Assembly: GCA_910585805.1 (NCBI GenBank)
Contig: CAJUFB010000095.1
Coordinates: forward strand, 1-5,806
DNA: 5,806 nt
Source: an uncultured Acetatifactor sp.
GTDB lineage: Bacteria > Bacillota > Clostridia > Lachnospirales > Lachnospiraceae
Direction of reading: 5' to 3'
Each line of letters starts with the position of its first letter. The stretch's first letter is position 1. This document shows, in pieces, positions 1 through 4,311 of the stretch. The position numbers and the translations under genes are program-made. Under the pieces are notes generated by a model that searched no databases, was not told the DNA's origin, and saw only the letters and a program-made list of their open reading frames with translations.

Positions 1-60
1 TACGATATCACAGGCAGCGCTCCTTTTATAGACGCCGATTATTTGCCGCTTACCTCGTAG
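1..60 (+). CDS. possible C-terminal end of a gene entering from the left edge
   Basis: Frame 1 is open from the first base to a TAG at 58-60 and encodes 19 residues ending in DADYLPLTS. The peptide has a plausible composition but matches no family I recognise. A 19-codon open frame at a window edge is weak evidence, and the opposite strand is also open here. If it is real, the gene ends 62 bases before the first coat-like gene and would be its upstream neighbour on the same strand. Confidence 0.2.
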   Translation, partial: YDITGSAPFIDADYLPLTS

Positions 61-65
61 TTGCA

Positions 66-98
66 TGATAGAAAGCTCTATTCCAGGGCATTCTATTG
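66..98 (+). other. imperfect stem-loop just upstream of the first small gene
   Basis: ATAGAA (68-73) pairs with TTCTAT (91-96). After one A-A mismatch, GCTCT (75-79) pairs with AGGGC (85-89) with one wobble, leaving a 5-nt loop. Two further wobble pairs can extend the base. The structure ends about 12 bases before the AGGAGGT ribosome-binding site at 110-116. No T-run follows, so it does not look like a factor-independent terminator. It could be the end of an upstream transcript or a leader structure. Confidence 0.35.
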
Positions 99-122
99 CC
101 ATGAAAAACAGGAGGTATGGAC

Positions 123-308
123 ATGAGCAATATTTCAGAACTTGATTTACAGAATCTTCGTCATCTGATCGGCAGTTATGATACGACCCGCTGCAAAATG
201 CAGGCTTATGCACAGGAGGCCAAGGATCCCCAGATCAAACAGTTTTTTGAGAAAGGCGCAAAATCGGCTATGGACAATAAGCAGCAGCTTATGAAGTTCC
301 TGGGCTAA
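123..308 (+). CDS. small CotF-like spore coat protein (61 aa)
   Basis: This encodes a 61-residue, helix-rich, charged protein without a signal peptide or membrane segment. The stretch LRHLIGSYDTTRCKMQAYAQ (about residues 9-28) followed by AKDPQIKQFFEKGA has the heptad-like spacing and the 'CKMQAYA..A.DPQ(I/L)KQFF' pattern of the first helices of ferritin-like Coat F proteins. I infer that it is a spore-coat or coat-associated protein, probably made in the mother cell. The start is chosen at ATG 123, because AGGAGGT (110-116) lies 6 bases before it; the in-frame ATG at 117 directly abuts the SD. The next gene, 238 bases downstream on the same strand, is a true Coat F protein. The two together resemble the two halves of a longer CotF-type protein. 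Its role is not shown directly by the sequence, and the family call rests on pattern recognition. Confidence 0.72.
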   Translation: MSNISELDLQNLRHLIGSYDTTRCKMQAYAQEAKDPQIKQFFEKGAKSAMDNKQQLMKFLG

Positions 309-546
309 GCCTCGGCGGAATATGCTTTGAGCAAACGGCAGGCGTGCTGGAAACTCTGCGGGAGAGTTCACGTCAAAGCATGCGTCGTAAGATTAAGAGA
401 AACTTCCGGTAAGCGATGACCCCGGCAGAATCCGGGAAAATGTAATGGTTGGACCCGGTATCATGGTAAAAAGGTTACGGAAAAAGGAGTGGTCGTGAAA
501 AGTTCATGACAGTTCCTGATGATTTTAGAATGAGAGGTAAATGAAG
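309..546 (+). other. intergenic region with a bulged long stem (321-382)
   Basis: No credible gene lies between the two coat-type genes. ATGCTTTGA (322-330) is perfectly complementary to TCAAAGCAT (373-381). Inside it CGTG (343-346) pairs with CACG (369-372), and AACTCT (352-357) pairs with AGAGTT (363-368) around a GCGGG loop. The right arm 363-381 is paired without a gap, while the left arm has 12-nt and 5-nt bulges. A second small hairpin, CCCGG/CCGGG, lies at 421-436. Neither structure is followed by a T-run, so the two genes may be co-transcribed. Only very short open frames occur, such as a 12-codon frame ATG 505 to TGA 542-544. Confidence 0.45.
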
Positions 547-801
547 ATGCAGGAAAAAACAATGGTGGCAGATACCCTTGCAGGTATCAATGGTGAACTG
601 ACCCGTTATGCGGGTATGATAGCACAGTCCGAGAATAAGGAACTGAAGCAGACCTTGAAGCAGATCCGCAATGCCTGTGAACAGTCACAGGAAGAGCTGT
701 ACCAGCTGGCCAGAGATAGATCTTATTATGTTCCGGCCAGCAAGGCGACGGAGGAAGAGGTTGCGCACGTTAAGGGACTGTTTACCCAGGGGACGCTGTA
801 A
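547..801 (+). CDS. cotF: spore coat protein F (Coat F domain, 84 aa)
   Basis: This encodes an 84-residue soluble protein made almost entirely of a Coat F domain, a ferritin-like helical fold. Recognisable family segments are MVADTLAGINGELTRYAGMI (about residues 6-25), NKELKQTLKQIRNACEQSQEEL (about 30-51) and the C-terminal SYYVPA.KAT.EEV.HVK..F block (about 59-80). Coat F proteins are structural components of the Bacillus/Clostridium spore coat, added by the mother cell. The start is taken as ATG 547, with GAGAGGT at 532-538 lying 8 bases before it; the in-frame ATG at 541 is only 2 bases from that SD. The gene is short relative to Coat F proteins that contain two helical halves, and the upstream 61-residue gene may supply the other half. 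It ends 21 bases before a strong stem-loop and converges on spmB. The family assignment is firm; the symbol is by family, not proven orthology. Confidence 0.87.
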   Translation: MQEKTMVADTLAGINGELTRYAGMIAQSENKELKQTLKQIRNACEQSQEELYQLARDRSYYVPASKATEEEVAHVKGLFTQGTL

Positions 802-822
802 GCTGCCTGCGAAGCAGGATGA

Positions 823-866
823 AATATCCTCCCTGGCGGACCTGAGGGTCTGCCGGGGGGGATATT
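823..866 (+). terminator. 20-bp stem-loop terminator between convergent cotF and spmB
   Basis: Arms 823-842 and 847-866 pair over 20 consecutive positions, 17 Watson-Crick and 3 G-U, around a TGAG loop. The G-U pairs fall at 830/859, 834/855 and 838/851. In the opposite-strand transcript these three become A-C mismatches, so the fold is clearly better on the + strand and most probably ends the cotF transcript. The tail ATTATTGA is T-rich but lacks a long T-run. On the minus strand the tail is TTTCATCC. It may also stop spmAB transcripts weakly. A smaller CCTGC/GCAGG hairpin sits just before it at 806-818. Confidence 0.72.
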
Positions 867-931
867 ATTGATACAGAATCGTTACAGCCCCGGCACCCAT
901 TCCCCGCTTTCAGGCGCAGGTAACTCAGATG

Positions 932-1459
932 CTATAGCATCCACCTGGTCAGCGCAACACTGGCTGCGGTTCCTGCCAGAGTTGCCAGCAGCGCTCCGGC
1001 CAGGGTATAGCGGGTTTTCGTGACTTTTGCCGCCAGAAAGTATACGCTCATGGTATAAAACACGGTCTCCGTACAGCTCATAAGGATGGAGGTCAGCATC
1101 CCGGCGTAGGAATCGGGACCGGAAGTGCGAAAGATGTCCAGCACCAGCCCGGTGGCTGCGGAAGAGGAGAAGAGCTTCACGATCAGCAGCGGCATCAGTT
1201 GGGCGGGCAGGCCTGCCGCCGCAGCGGCAGGTGCCAGCAGCGTTCCCAGCATATCAAAAAAACCGGAAGCACGAAGCATCCCCACTGCAACCAATAAACC
1301 GATCAGCGTTGGCACAATGTCCACGACGATCTTCAGGCCATCCTTTGCCCCTTTCAGGAAGGTCTCATATACCTTTACCCTGGAGACAAAGCCGTAACCT
1401 ACGATAAAGAAGATCAGGATAGGGATGACAATATCGGAGAGATGGGCCAATGCGTTCAT
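932..1459 (-). CDS. spmB: spore maturation protein B
   Basis: This encodes 175 residues, close to the usual 175-180 of the family. SpmB is an integral membrane protein with a nucleoside-recognition/Gate-type domain. Together with SpmA it is needed for normal dehydration of the spore core and hence heat resistance. Visible segments are an N-terminal hydrophobic helix (about 9-26), VVDIVPTLIGLLVAVGMLRASG (about 45-66), LMPLLIVKLFSSSAATGL (about 88-105), the conserved SILMSCTETVFYTMSVYF block (about 124-141) and a C-terminal hydrophobic helix. GGGGAGG on the minus strand (1469-1475) lies 9 bases before ATG. The start codon overlaps the spmA stop in an ATGA arrangement (1456-1459), so translation is probably coupled to spmA. 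The gene converges on cotF across a 130-base gap. No dacB-like gene is present beside the pair in this window, unlike in Bacillus subtilis. Confidence 0.95.
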   Translation of the reverse strand: MNALAHLSDIVIPILIFFIVGYGFVSRVKVYETFLKGAKDGLKIVVDIVPTLIGLLVAVGMLRASGFFDMLGTLLAPAAAAAGLPAQLMPLLIVKLFSSSAATGLVLDIFRTSGPDSYAGMLTSILMSCTETVFYTMSVYFLAAKVTKTRYTLAGALLATLAGTAASVALTRWML

Positions 1460-2256
1460 ACTGCTTTTCCTCCCCAGCCGTTTCTTTTATCTGAAAATGC
1501 GATGCCGGAATCTGCGGTTCGGGAGTCCGGGCCATTTTTGGATGTCCGGTAGCCTTTACCGGGGATATGGTCTTTTATTTTACAGTACACGATGGCTGCC
1601 AGGGTGCTCACCAGTGTAGCAGCAATGGCGGGCGCGATGATGGCCGTAGGGTTAGCGCTGCCGTACTGGCTCCGGTAAGCGATCATATTCACAGGGATCA
1701 GCTGCAGGGAAGAAATATTCAGGATCAGGAACGTACACATTTCGTTGCTGGCACGCCTGTTTCTTCCCGTATTATCATGCTGTAGTACATTCTCGACACC
1801 ATGTTTCTGTCCGTATCCATGTCTGGTATTTCCGGATGGTCTGCTTTTACCTGTTCCCGCTTCCAGATACTCCGGGTTCCCCCGCTCCGCCTCCAGTTTC
1901 GCCAGCTCCTCCATGGCCTTGAGACCCGCAGGTGTGCAGGCCCAGCCCAGGCCAAGGATATTTGCGATGATATTTGTTGCTATGTATTCTCTGGCGGGAT
2001 GCTCCTTCGGAATCCGTGGAAACATGAATCTCAGAAAAGGCGCTATCCCCCTTGTGAGTTTTTCGATCAGTCCCGCTTTTTGTGCGATTTCCATCAGGCC
2101 CATCCACAGCGCCACCACCCCCGCCATGGTAATGCACAGGGAAATGGCTTCGCCGGCGCTGTCAAGGGCGGCGTTGGTCACATCGCTCATATGTCCGGAG
2201 GCTGCCCCGTAGAGCACGGCCAGCAAGATCATGACTGCCCAGATTGCGTTTAACAT
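1456..2256 (-). CDS. spmA: spore maturation protein A, with extended linker and tail
   Basis: SpmA is the membrane partner of SpmB in spore-core maturation. Family blocks are clear: the N-terminal hydrophobic helix MLNAIWAVMILLAVLYGAAS, AISLCITMAGVVALWMGLMEIA (about 38-59), TNIIANILGLGWACTPAGLK (about 94-113), and RASNEMCTFLILNISSLQLIP followed by VNMIAYRSQYG (about 168-199). The product has 266 residues against roughly 195-200 in Bacillus. The excess lies in two hydrophilic parts: a linker at about residues 124-167, and a tail after about residue 225 rich in Lys, Arg, Gly and Ser. The linker may be out of its original frame (see findings). The start ATG 2254-2256 has only a weak SD, AAGTGAG on the minus strand. 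A sigma-E-like promoter lies 28-56 bases upstream. The stop overlaps the spmB start by four bases, making a two-gene operon. Confidence 0.93.
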   Translation of the reverse strand: MLNAIWAVMILLAVLYGAASGHMSDVTNAALDSAGEAISLCITMAGVVALWMGLMEIAQKAGLIEKLTRGIAPFLRFMFPRIPKEHPAREYIATNIIANILGLGWACTPAGLKAMEELAKLEAERGNPEYLEAGTGKSRPSGNTRHGYGQKHGVENVLQHDNTGRNRRASNEMCTFLILNISSLQLIPVNMIAYRSQYGSANPTAIIAPAIAATLVSTLAAIVYCKIKDHIPGKGYRTSKNGPDSRTADSGIAFSDKRNGWGGKAV

Positions 2257-2543
2257 TTCAGTCTCACTTTTTCGTTTTATATCAGCATATGCGGGAACTG
2301 TCCGTAAGATAACCTTTCTGTTTCAACTGATTTTCACAGGCCCCCATGCGGCGGGCTGTTTCAGACTGCATGATAGTACCAGAGGATTGCACTCGTGACA
2401 TTGCTGCGGGGAGAAGTGTGAACGGAATGAAGATGGGCGTGGCACAAAATATCTGATGGATTTCATGTTCTGTGCAGAGGCAGCGGTGACGCTGCCCCGT
2501 TCATCAATCTGGCGGATGTGCTCGGCAGCCCGCATGCCGTTTA
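2257..2543. other. gene-poor gap between spmA and ybaK
   Basis: Besides the spmA promoter region, I see no convincing gene in these 287 bases. Two small hairpins lie downstream of ybaK. GGCAGCG/CGCTGCC (2479-2485/2490-2496) has a GTGA loop on the + strand. CGGCA/TGCCG pairs at 2523-2527/2535-2539. Neither is followed by a T-run in the ybaK direction, so the ybaK terminator is unclear. Frame +1 at 2500-2556 encodes a short YbaK-like segment that is discussed as a weak finding. The open minus-strand frame 2323-2535 lacks an SD and any family resemblance. Confidence 0.5.
2284..2312 (-). promoter_or_regulatory. candidate sigma-E-type promoter for spmAB
   Basis: Read on the minus strand, TTATCTT (2312-2306) is followed after 14 bases by CATATGCT (2291-2284). 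By hand comparison, five of seven -35 and five of eight -10 positions agree with the mother-cell sigma-E consensus as I recall it (about KMATATT, 14 bp, CATACA.T). Transcription would begin roughly 20 bases before the spmA start. In Bacillus subtilis spmAB is transcribed under sigma-E, which makes the match meaningful but does not prove it. Confidence 0.38.
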
Positions 2544-3056
2544 TCAGACGCTGGTTTTATTTCTTCCCTCGGTAAAGCAGCTTATTTCCGCAAATTCCGC
2601 ACCGGCTGCCCGGGCCAGGTCCTCCGGGGAAAGTTCCAGCTGAGAGCCGATACGCCCGCCGCTGACGATAATTTTTTCCAGTTGCTGCGCGCTGCTGTCA
2701 ATCCGGGTTACATACTGTTTCTTCATGCCGATTGCAGTGCAGCCGCCGCGGATATAGCCTGTGACCTTATTGATATCTTTTACATGGAGCATTTCCACGC
2801 TTTTCTGGCCTACGCTTCGGGCGGCGGCTTTCAGGTCCAGTTCCCGGACAATGGGTATTACAAAGACGTAGTATTCCCTGCTGCTGCCAACGGTCACCAG
2901 GGTCTTGTATACTTTCTCGTAAGGCAGGGACAGCATGTCCGCTATCTGCAGCGCATCCACAAATTCGTCACATTCGTAGGTTATGTGGGTGTAGGGGATT
3001 TTCAGGGTTTCCAGGATACGCATGGCATTGGTTTTGACTTCTTTTTGTTTCGCCAT
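2544..3056 (-). CDS. ybaK: YbaK/EbsC-family aminoacyl-tRNA deacylase (Cys-tRNA(Pro) type)
   Basis: This encodes a 170-residue cytoplasmic protein covering the whole YbaK/EbsC domain. Family members hydrolyse mischarged Cys-tRNA(Pro), acting with prolyl-tRNA synthetase in translation quality control. Visible motifs are KTNAMRILETLKIPY (8-22), EFVDALQIADMLSLPYEKVYKTLVTVG (31-57) with the conserved Lys51 of 'VYKTL', VIPIVRELDLKAAAR (66-80), the glycine loop GYIRGGCTAIGMKK (100-113), and IIVSGGRIGSQLELSPEDL (129-147). In the loop, Ala108 stands where most members have Pro (as in 'GG.SP.G.KK'), so specificity could differ. GAAAGGAA on the minus strand (3063-3070) supports ATG 3054-3056 as start. 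The gene probably has its own promoter; its upstream region carries a MITE-like element and tandem repeats. Other deacylase specificity is possible because subfamilies are hard to separate by eye. Confidence 0.9.
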   Translation of the reverse strand: MAKQKEVKTNAMRILETLKIPYTHITYECDEFVDALQIADMLSLPYEKVYKTLVTVGSSREYYVFVIPIVRELDLKAAARSVGQKSVEMLHVKDINKVTGYIRGGCTAIGMKKQYVTRIDSSAQQLEKIIVSGGRIGSQLELSPEDLARAAGAEFAEISCFTEGRNKTSV

Positions 3057-3079
3057 TTTTGGTTCCTTTCTATGATATT

Positions 3080-3181
3080 GGTGTTAGTCAACATCTGTGT
3101 TGGTATGTACATTTCCTGCGATTATGAACACCGAAATATCAGCTTTTGTATGTTGCACCAACACACTTATTGACTAACACC
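3080..3181. mobile_element. MITE-like 102-bp element with terminal inverted repeats and 8-bp target duplication
   Basis: The ends GGTGTTAGTCAA (3080-3091) and TTGACTAACACC (3170-3181) are perfect 12-bp inverted repeats. The complementarity continues without indels: 3096-3104 (TGTGTTGGT) matches 3157-3165, making 25-nt arms with only three mismatches (26 nt if the flanking 3079/3182 pair is counted). ATGATATT flanks the element directly on both sides (3072-3079 and 3182-3189). GG-starting termini plus an 8-bp duplication are typical of several insertion-sequence families, ISL3 for example, and such a non-coding remnant would be a MITE. The 52-bp centre has no gene. The element sits between ybaK and its upstream tandem repeats, 15 bases from the ybaK start if the duplication is counted. 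Alternative: a large regulatory dyad in the ybaK leader. Confidence 0.45.
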
Positions 3182-3182
3182 A

Positions 3183-3230
3183 TGATATTTACTCAAAGTG
3201 ATATTTATTCAGAACGATATTTATTCAGAG
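3183..3230. repeat. three 16-bp tandem direct repeats upstream of ybaK
   Basis: The units TGATATTTACTCAAAG (3183-3198), TGATATTTATTCAGAA (3199-3214) and CGATATTTATTCAGAG (3215-3230) follow each other without spacers. Units 1 and 2 differ at three positions, units 2 and 3 at two. The first unit begins inside the right-hand ATGATATT flank of the adjacent inverted-repeat element, which suggests that the element inserted into this array. They could be binding sites for a regulator of ybaK, or a simple tandem duplication. The remaining bases to 3339 show no gene. Confidence 0.75.
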
Positions 3231-3339
3231 GTATGTCGGTACAGACAGACGGTTCCGGGGCTGTGCCTGTTGTGTTTTCAGACTGCCCGGGACGCCGCTG
3301 TGGCTGTTTGCTTCACGGCTGCTCTTTTAACCGGTTGCC

Positions 3340-3867
3340 TTATTTTGCAAAATTCACAAAATCATCCGGGTGCATTTCATAGTCGATAAACGACTGCAGC
3401 TCTCCAAGCTGATTTTTCCATGCGTTTTCTCTGATTCGTATTTTTTGAAAGCCCAGTTCTTCATAGACATGCTGAGCCCTTTTGTTATTTACATTTGTAT
3501 CAAGGATTATTTTTTTGTATCCCATGTCATGGAACAGGGAAGAGATAAGCATGCTCAAAACTATTTTTCCATATCCCCTGTCATGCAATGAAAAGTCACA
3601 AATCTTAATTCCGATTCCGGCGGTATCTTTAGCTTCCCTGCGATAATTCATTTCGCCCACAGGCCTGTTATCCAGTTCGATGATCAGGCGCCTGTATTCG
3701 TCAGTGTCTTTTTTGAGGCTTTCGGCAATTTCATAAGCTGATTCATCAAGCCCGTTTGGAAAGCCTGCATGTGCCATGATCTTTCCGTCATTCCACCATG
3801 TTGATAACAGGTCTGCGTCTTCAACGGCTGCATTTCTGATTGTAAAATTTTTGAATTGTAAAAACAT
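3340..3867 (-). CDS. GNAT-family N-acetyltransferase
   Basis: This encodes 175 residues, a full-length single GNAT domain with no signal or membrane segment. The N-terminal block FTIRNAAVEDADLLSTWWND (8-27), followed by GKIMAHAGFPNG, is typical of a Firmicute subgroup related to RimJ/AAC(6')-like acetyltransferases. Motif A, which holds acetyl-CoA pyrophosphate, is seen as GIGIKICDFSLHDRGYGKIVL (84-104) with the R-G-Y-G core at 97-100. Motif B is LDTNVNNKRAQHVYEELGFQ (122-141), ending in the usual 'Y.(K/E)LGF'. The acceptor substrate cannot be told from sequence; a small amine or a protein N-terminus are both possible. GGAGGTT on the minus strand (3875-3881) lies 9 bases before ATG 3865-3867. 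The leader has complementary segments that may hide this SD. The gene is followed by ybaK on the same strand after 283 bases, so it is probably a separate unit. Confidence 0.9.
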   Translation of the reverse strand: MFLQFKNFTIRNAAVEDADLLSTWWNDGKIMAHAGFPNGLDESAYEIAESLKKDTDEYRRLIIELDNRPVGEMNYRREAKDTAGIGIKICDFSLHDRGYGKIVLSMLISSLFHDMGYKKIILDTNVNNKRAQHVYEELGFQKIRIRENAWKNQLGELQSFIDYEMHPDDFVNFAK

Positions 3868-3876
3868 ATGAATTAA

Positions 3877-3918
3877 CCTCCGCTTTTAGTTTGGAGGGCT
3901 AAAATAATGGGTCCCTCC
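3877..3918 (-). promoter_or_regulatory. possible SD-sequestering switch in the acetyltransferase leader
   Basis: In the minus-strand transcript three complementary blocks follow each other: GGAGGG (3918-3913), CCCTCC (3898-3893) and GGAGG, the gene's own SD (3881-3877). Block 2 can pair with block 1 and leave the SD free, or pair with block 3 through 5 bp with an 11-nt loop and hide it. A short frame with the non-standard start ATT lies between block 1 and the gene. The stems are short, so regulation is only a possibility. Confidence 0.3.
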
Positions 3919-3996
3919 TGTGGCTTCTCATAAAATTTGCGGCGCTGTTTCTCATATGATATCACGCTTTGCCTTCATATCTTGAAATTCCAACGG

Positions 3997-4009
3997 TGTT
4001 ATTTTAACA
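3997..4009 (-). promoter_or_regulatory. extended -10 promoter candidate with overlapping dyad for the acetyltransferase
   Basis: On the minus strand TGT followed by TAAAAT (4009-4001) is an extended -10 element; no good -35 is visible 17 bases further upstream. The same bases form a perfect dyad, TGTTA-TTT-TAACA (3997-4009), that could be an operator. Transcription would start near 3994 and give a leader of about 125 nt before the acetyltransferase. The rest of 3868-4060 shows no gene. Confidence 0.33.
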
Positions 4010-4060
4010 TATTCATCCGCATGATGCTACTTATTTTTCCTGATGGGTGCAGAAAAAATG

Positions 4061-4089
4061 TTGAAAAACATATTTATCCATGCTATGAT
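4061..4089 (+). promoter_or_regulatory. sigma-A promoter for the SDR gene
   Basis: TTGAAA (4061-4066) and TATGAT (4084-4089) are separated by exactly 17 bases, so four of six -35 positions and five of six -10 positions match the vegetative consensus. Transcription would start near 4096. The next gene on this strand begins at 4312, so the leader would be about 215 nt. Divergent from the acetyltransferase promoter candidate. Confidence 0.68.
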
Positions 4090-4121
4090 AAAAGCACTTT
4101 GGAAAATCTGTTTTTCATAAC

Positions 4122-4296
4122 GCGGAAAGGCTGTATATACAGATTTCCGCCATGTACTAACCGGCTTCTGAGAGAAGTCCGGATCCGGGCGTTTGCCTGA
4201 AAATATCCGCTGACGATGAAAGAGAGCAGGCAGGCGCATAGGAGCGGCAGACTTTTTTCCAATCTGTCTGCCGGAAAGGACAGGGAGACTGGCAGA
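4122..4296 (+). other. long structured leader of the SDR gene (four successive stem-loops)
   Basis: Four stems lie between the promoter and the gene. H1: GCGGAAA/TTTCCGC (4122-4128/4144-4150) caps the palindrome CTGTATATACAG. H2: CCGGCTTCT (4161-4169) pairs with AGAAG-T-CCGG (4173-4182), one bulged T. H3: eleven pairs, two of them G-U, between 4189-4199 and 4227-4237 with a 27-nt loop. H4: CGGCAGAC/GTCTGCCG (4245-4252/4266-4273). TCTGCC of H4 (4267-4272) can instead pair with a second GGCAGA at 4291-4296, three bases before the SD. It matches no riboswitch class I recognise and has no T-box signature or leader terminator. Confidence 0.5.
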
Positions 4297-4311
4297 ACAG
4301 GAGGGAACGGA

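Noticed and set aside
1..102. Minus-strand frame from ATG 100-102 running off the left edge
   Set aside because: Its upstream sequence is the complement of the first gene's SD and offers no SD of its own; the frame is open for only 34 codons.
62..470. CATGATA (64-70) and CATGGTA (462-468) as sigma-G -10 elements of the two coat genes
   Set aside because: They fit CATNNTA, but no acceptable -35 lies at the required distance, and coat genes are expected to be sigma-E/sigma-K dependent.
1801..2253. Long + strand frames opposite spmA
   Set aside because: They are antisense shadows of a clear SpmA gene and lack family features or an SD.
2323..2535. 70-codon minus-strand frame between spmA and ybaK
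   Set aside because: No SD, no family resemblance and a composition unlike the neighbouring genes; read as a chance open frame.
3183..3230. Tandem repeats as a CRISPR array
   Set aside because: Units are 16 bp with no spacers and no cas genes nearby.
4165..4177. CTGAGA in the SDR leader as part of a TPP riboswitch
   Set aside because: The other TPP-box sequences are missing; CTGAGA falls in the loop of a simple CTTCT/AGAAG hairpin.
3937..4200. 87-codon + strand frame in the divergent region
   Set aside because: It contains the SDR promoter and the first leader stems, has no SD and no family resemblance.
4216..4311. N-terminal extension of the SDR protein from ATG 4216 (32 residues)
   Set aside because: No SD precedes ATG 4216, the added residues are basic and unrelated to the family, they run through the leader stems, and ATG 4312 has a perfect SD and starts directly at the Rossmann strand.
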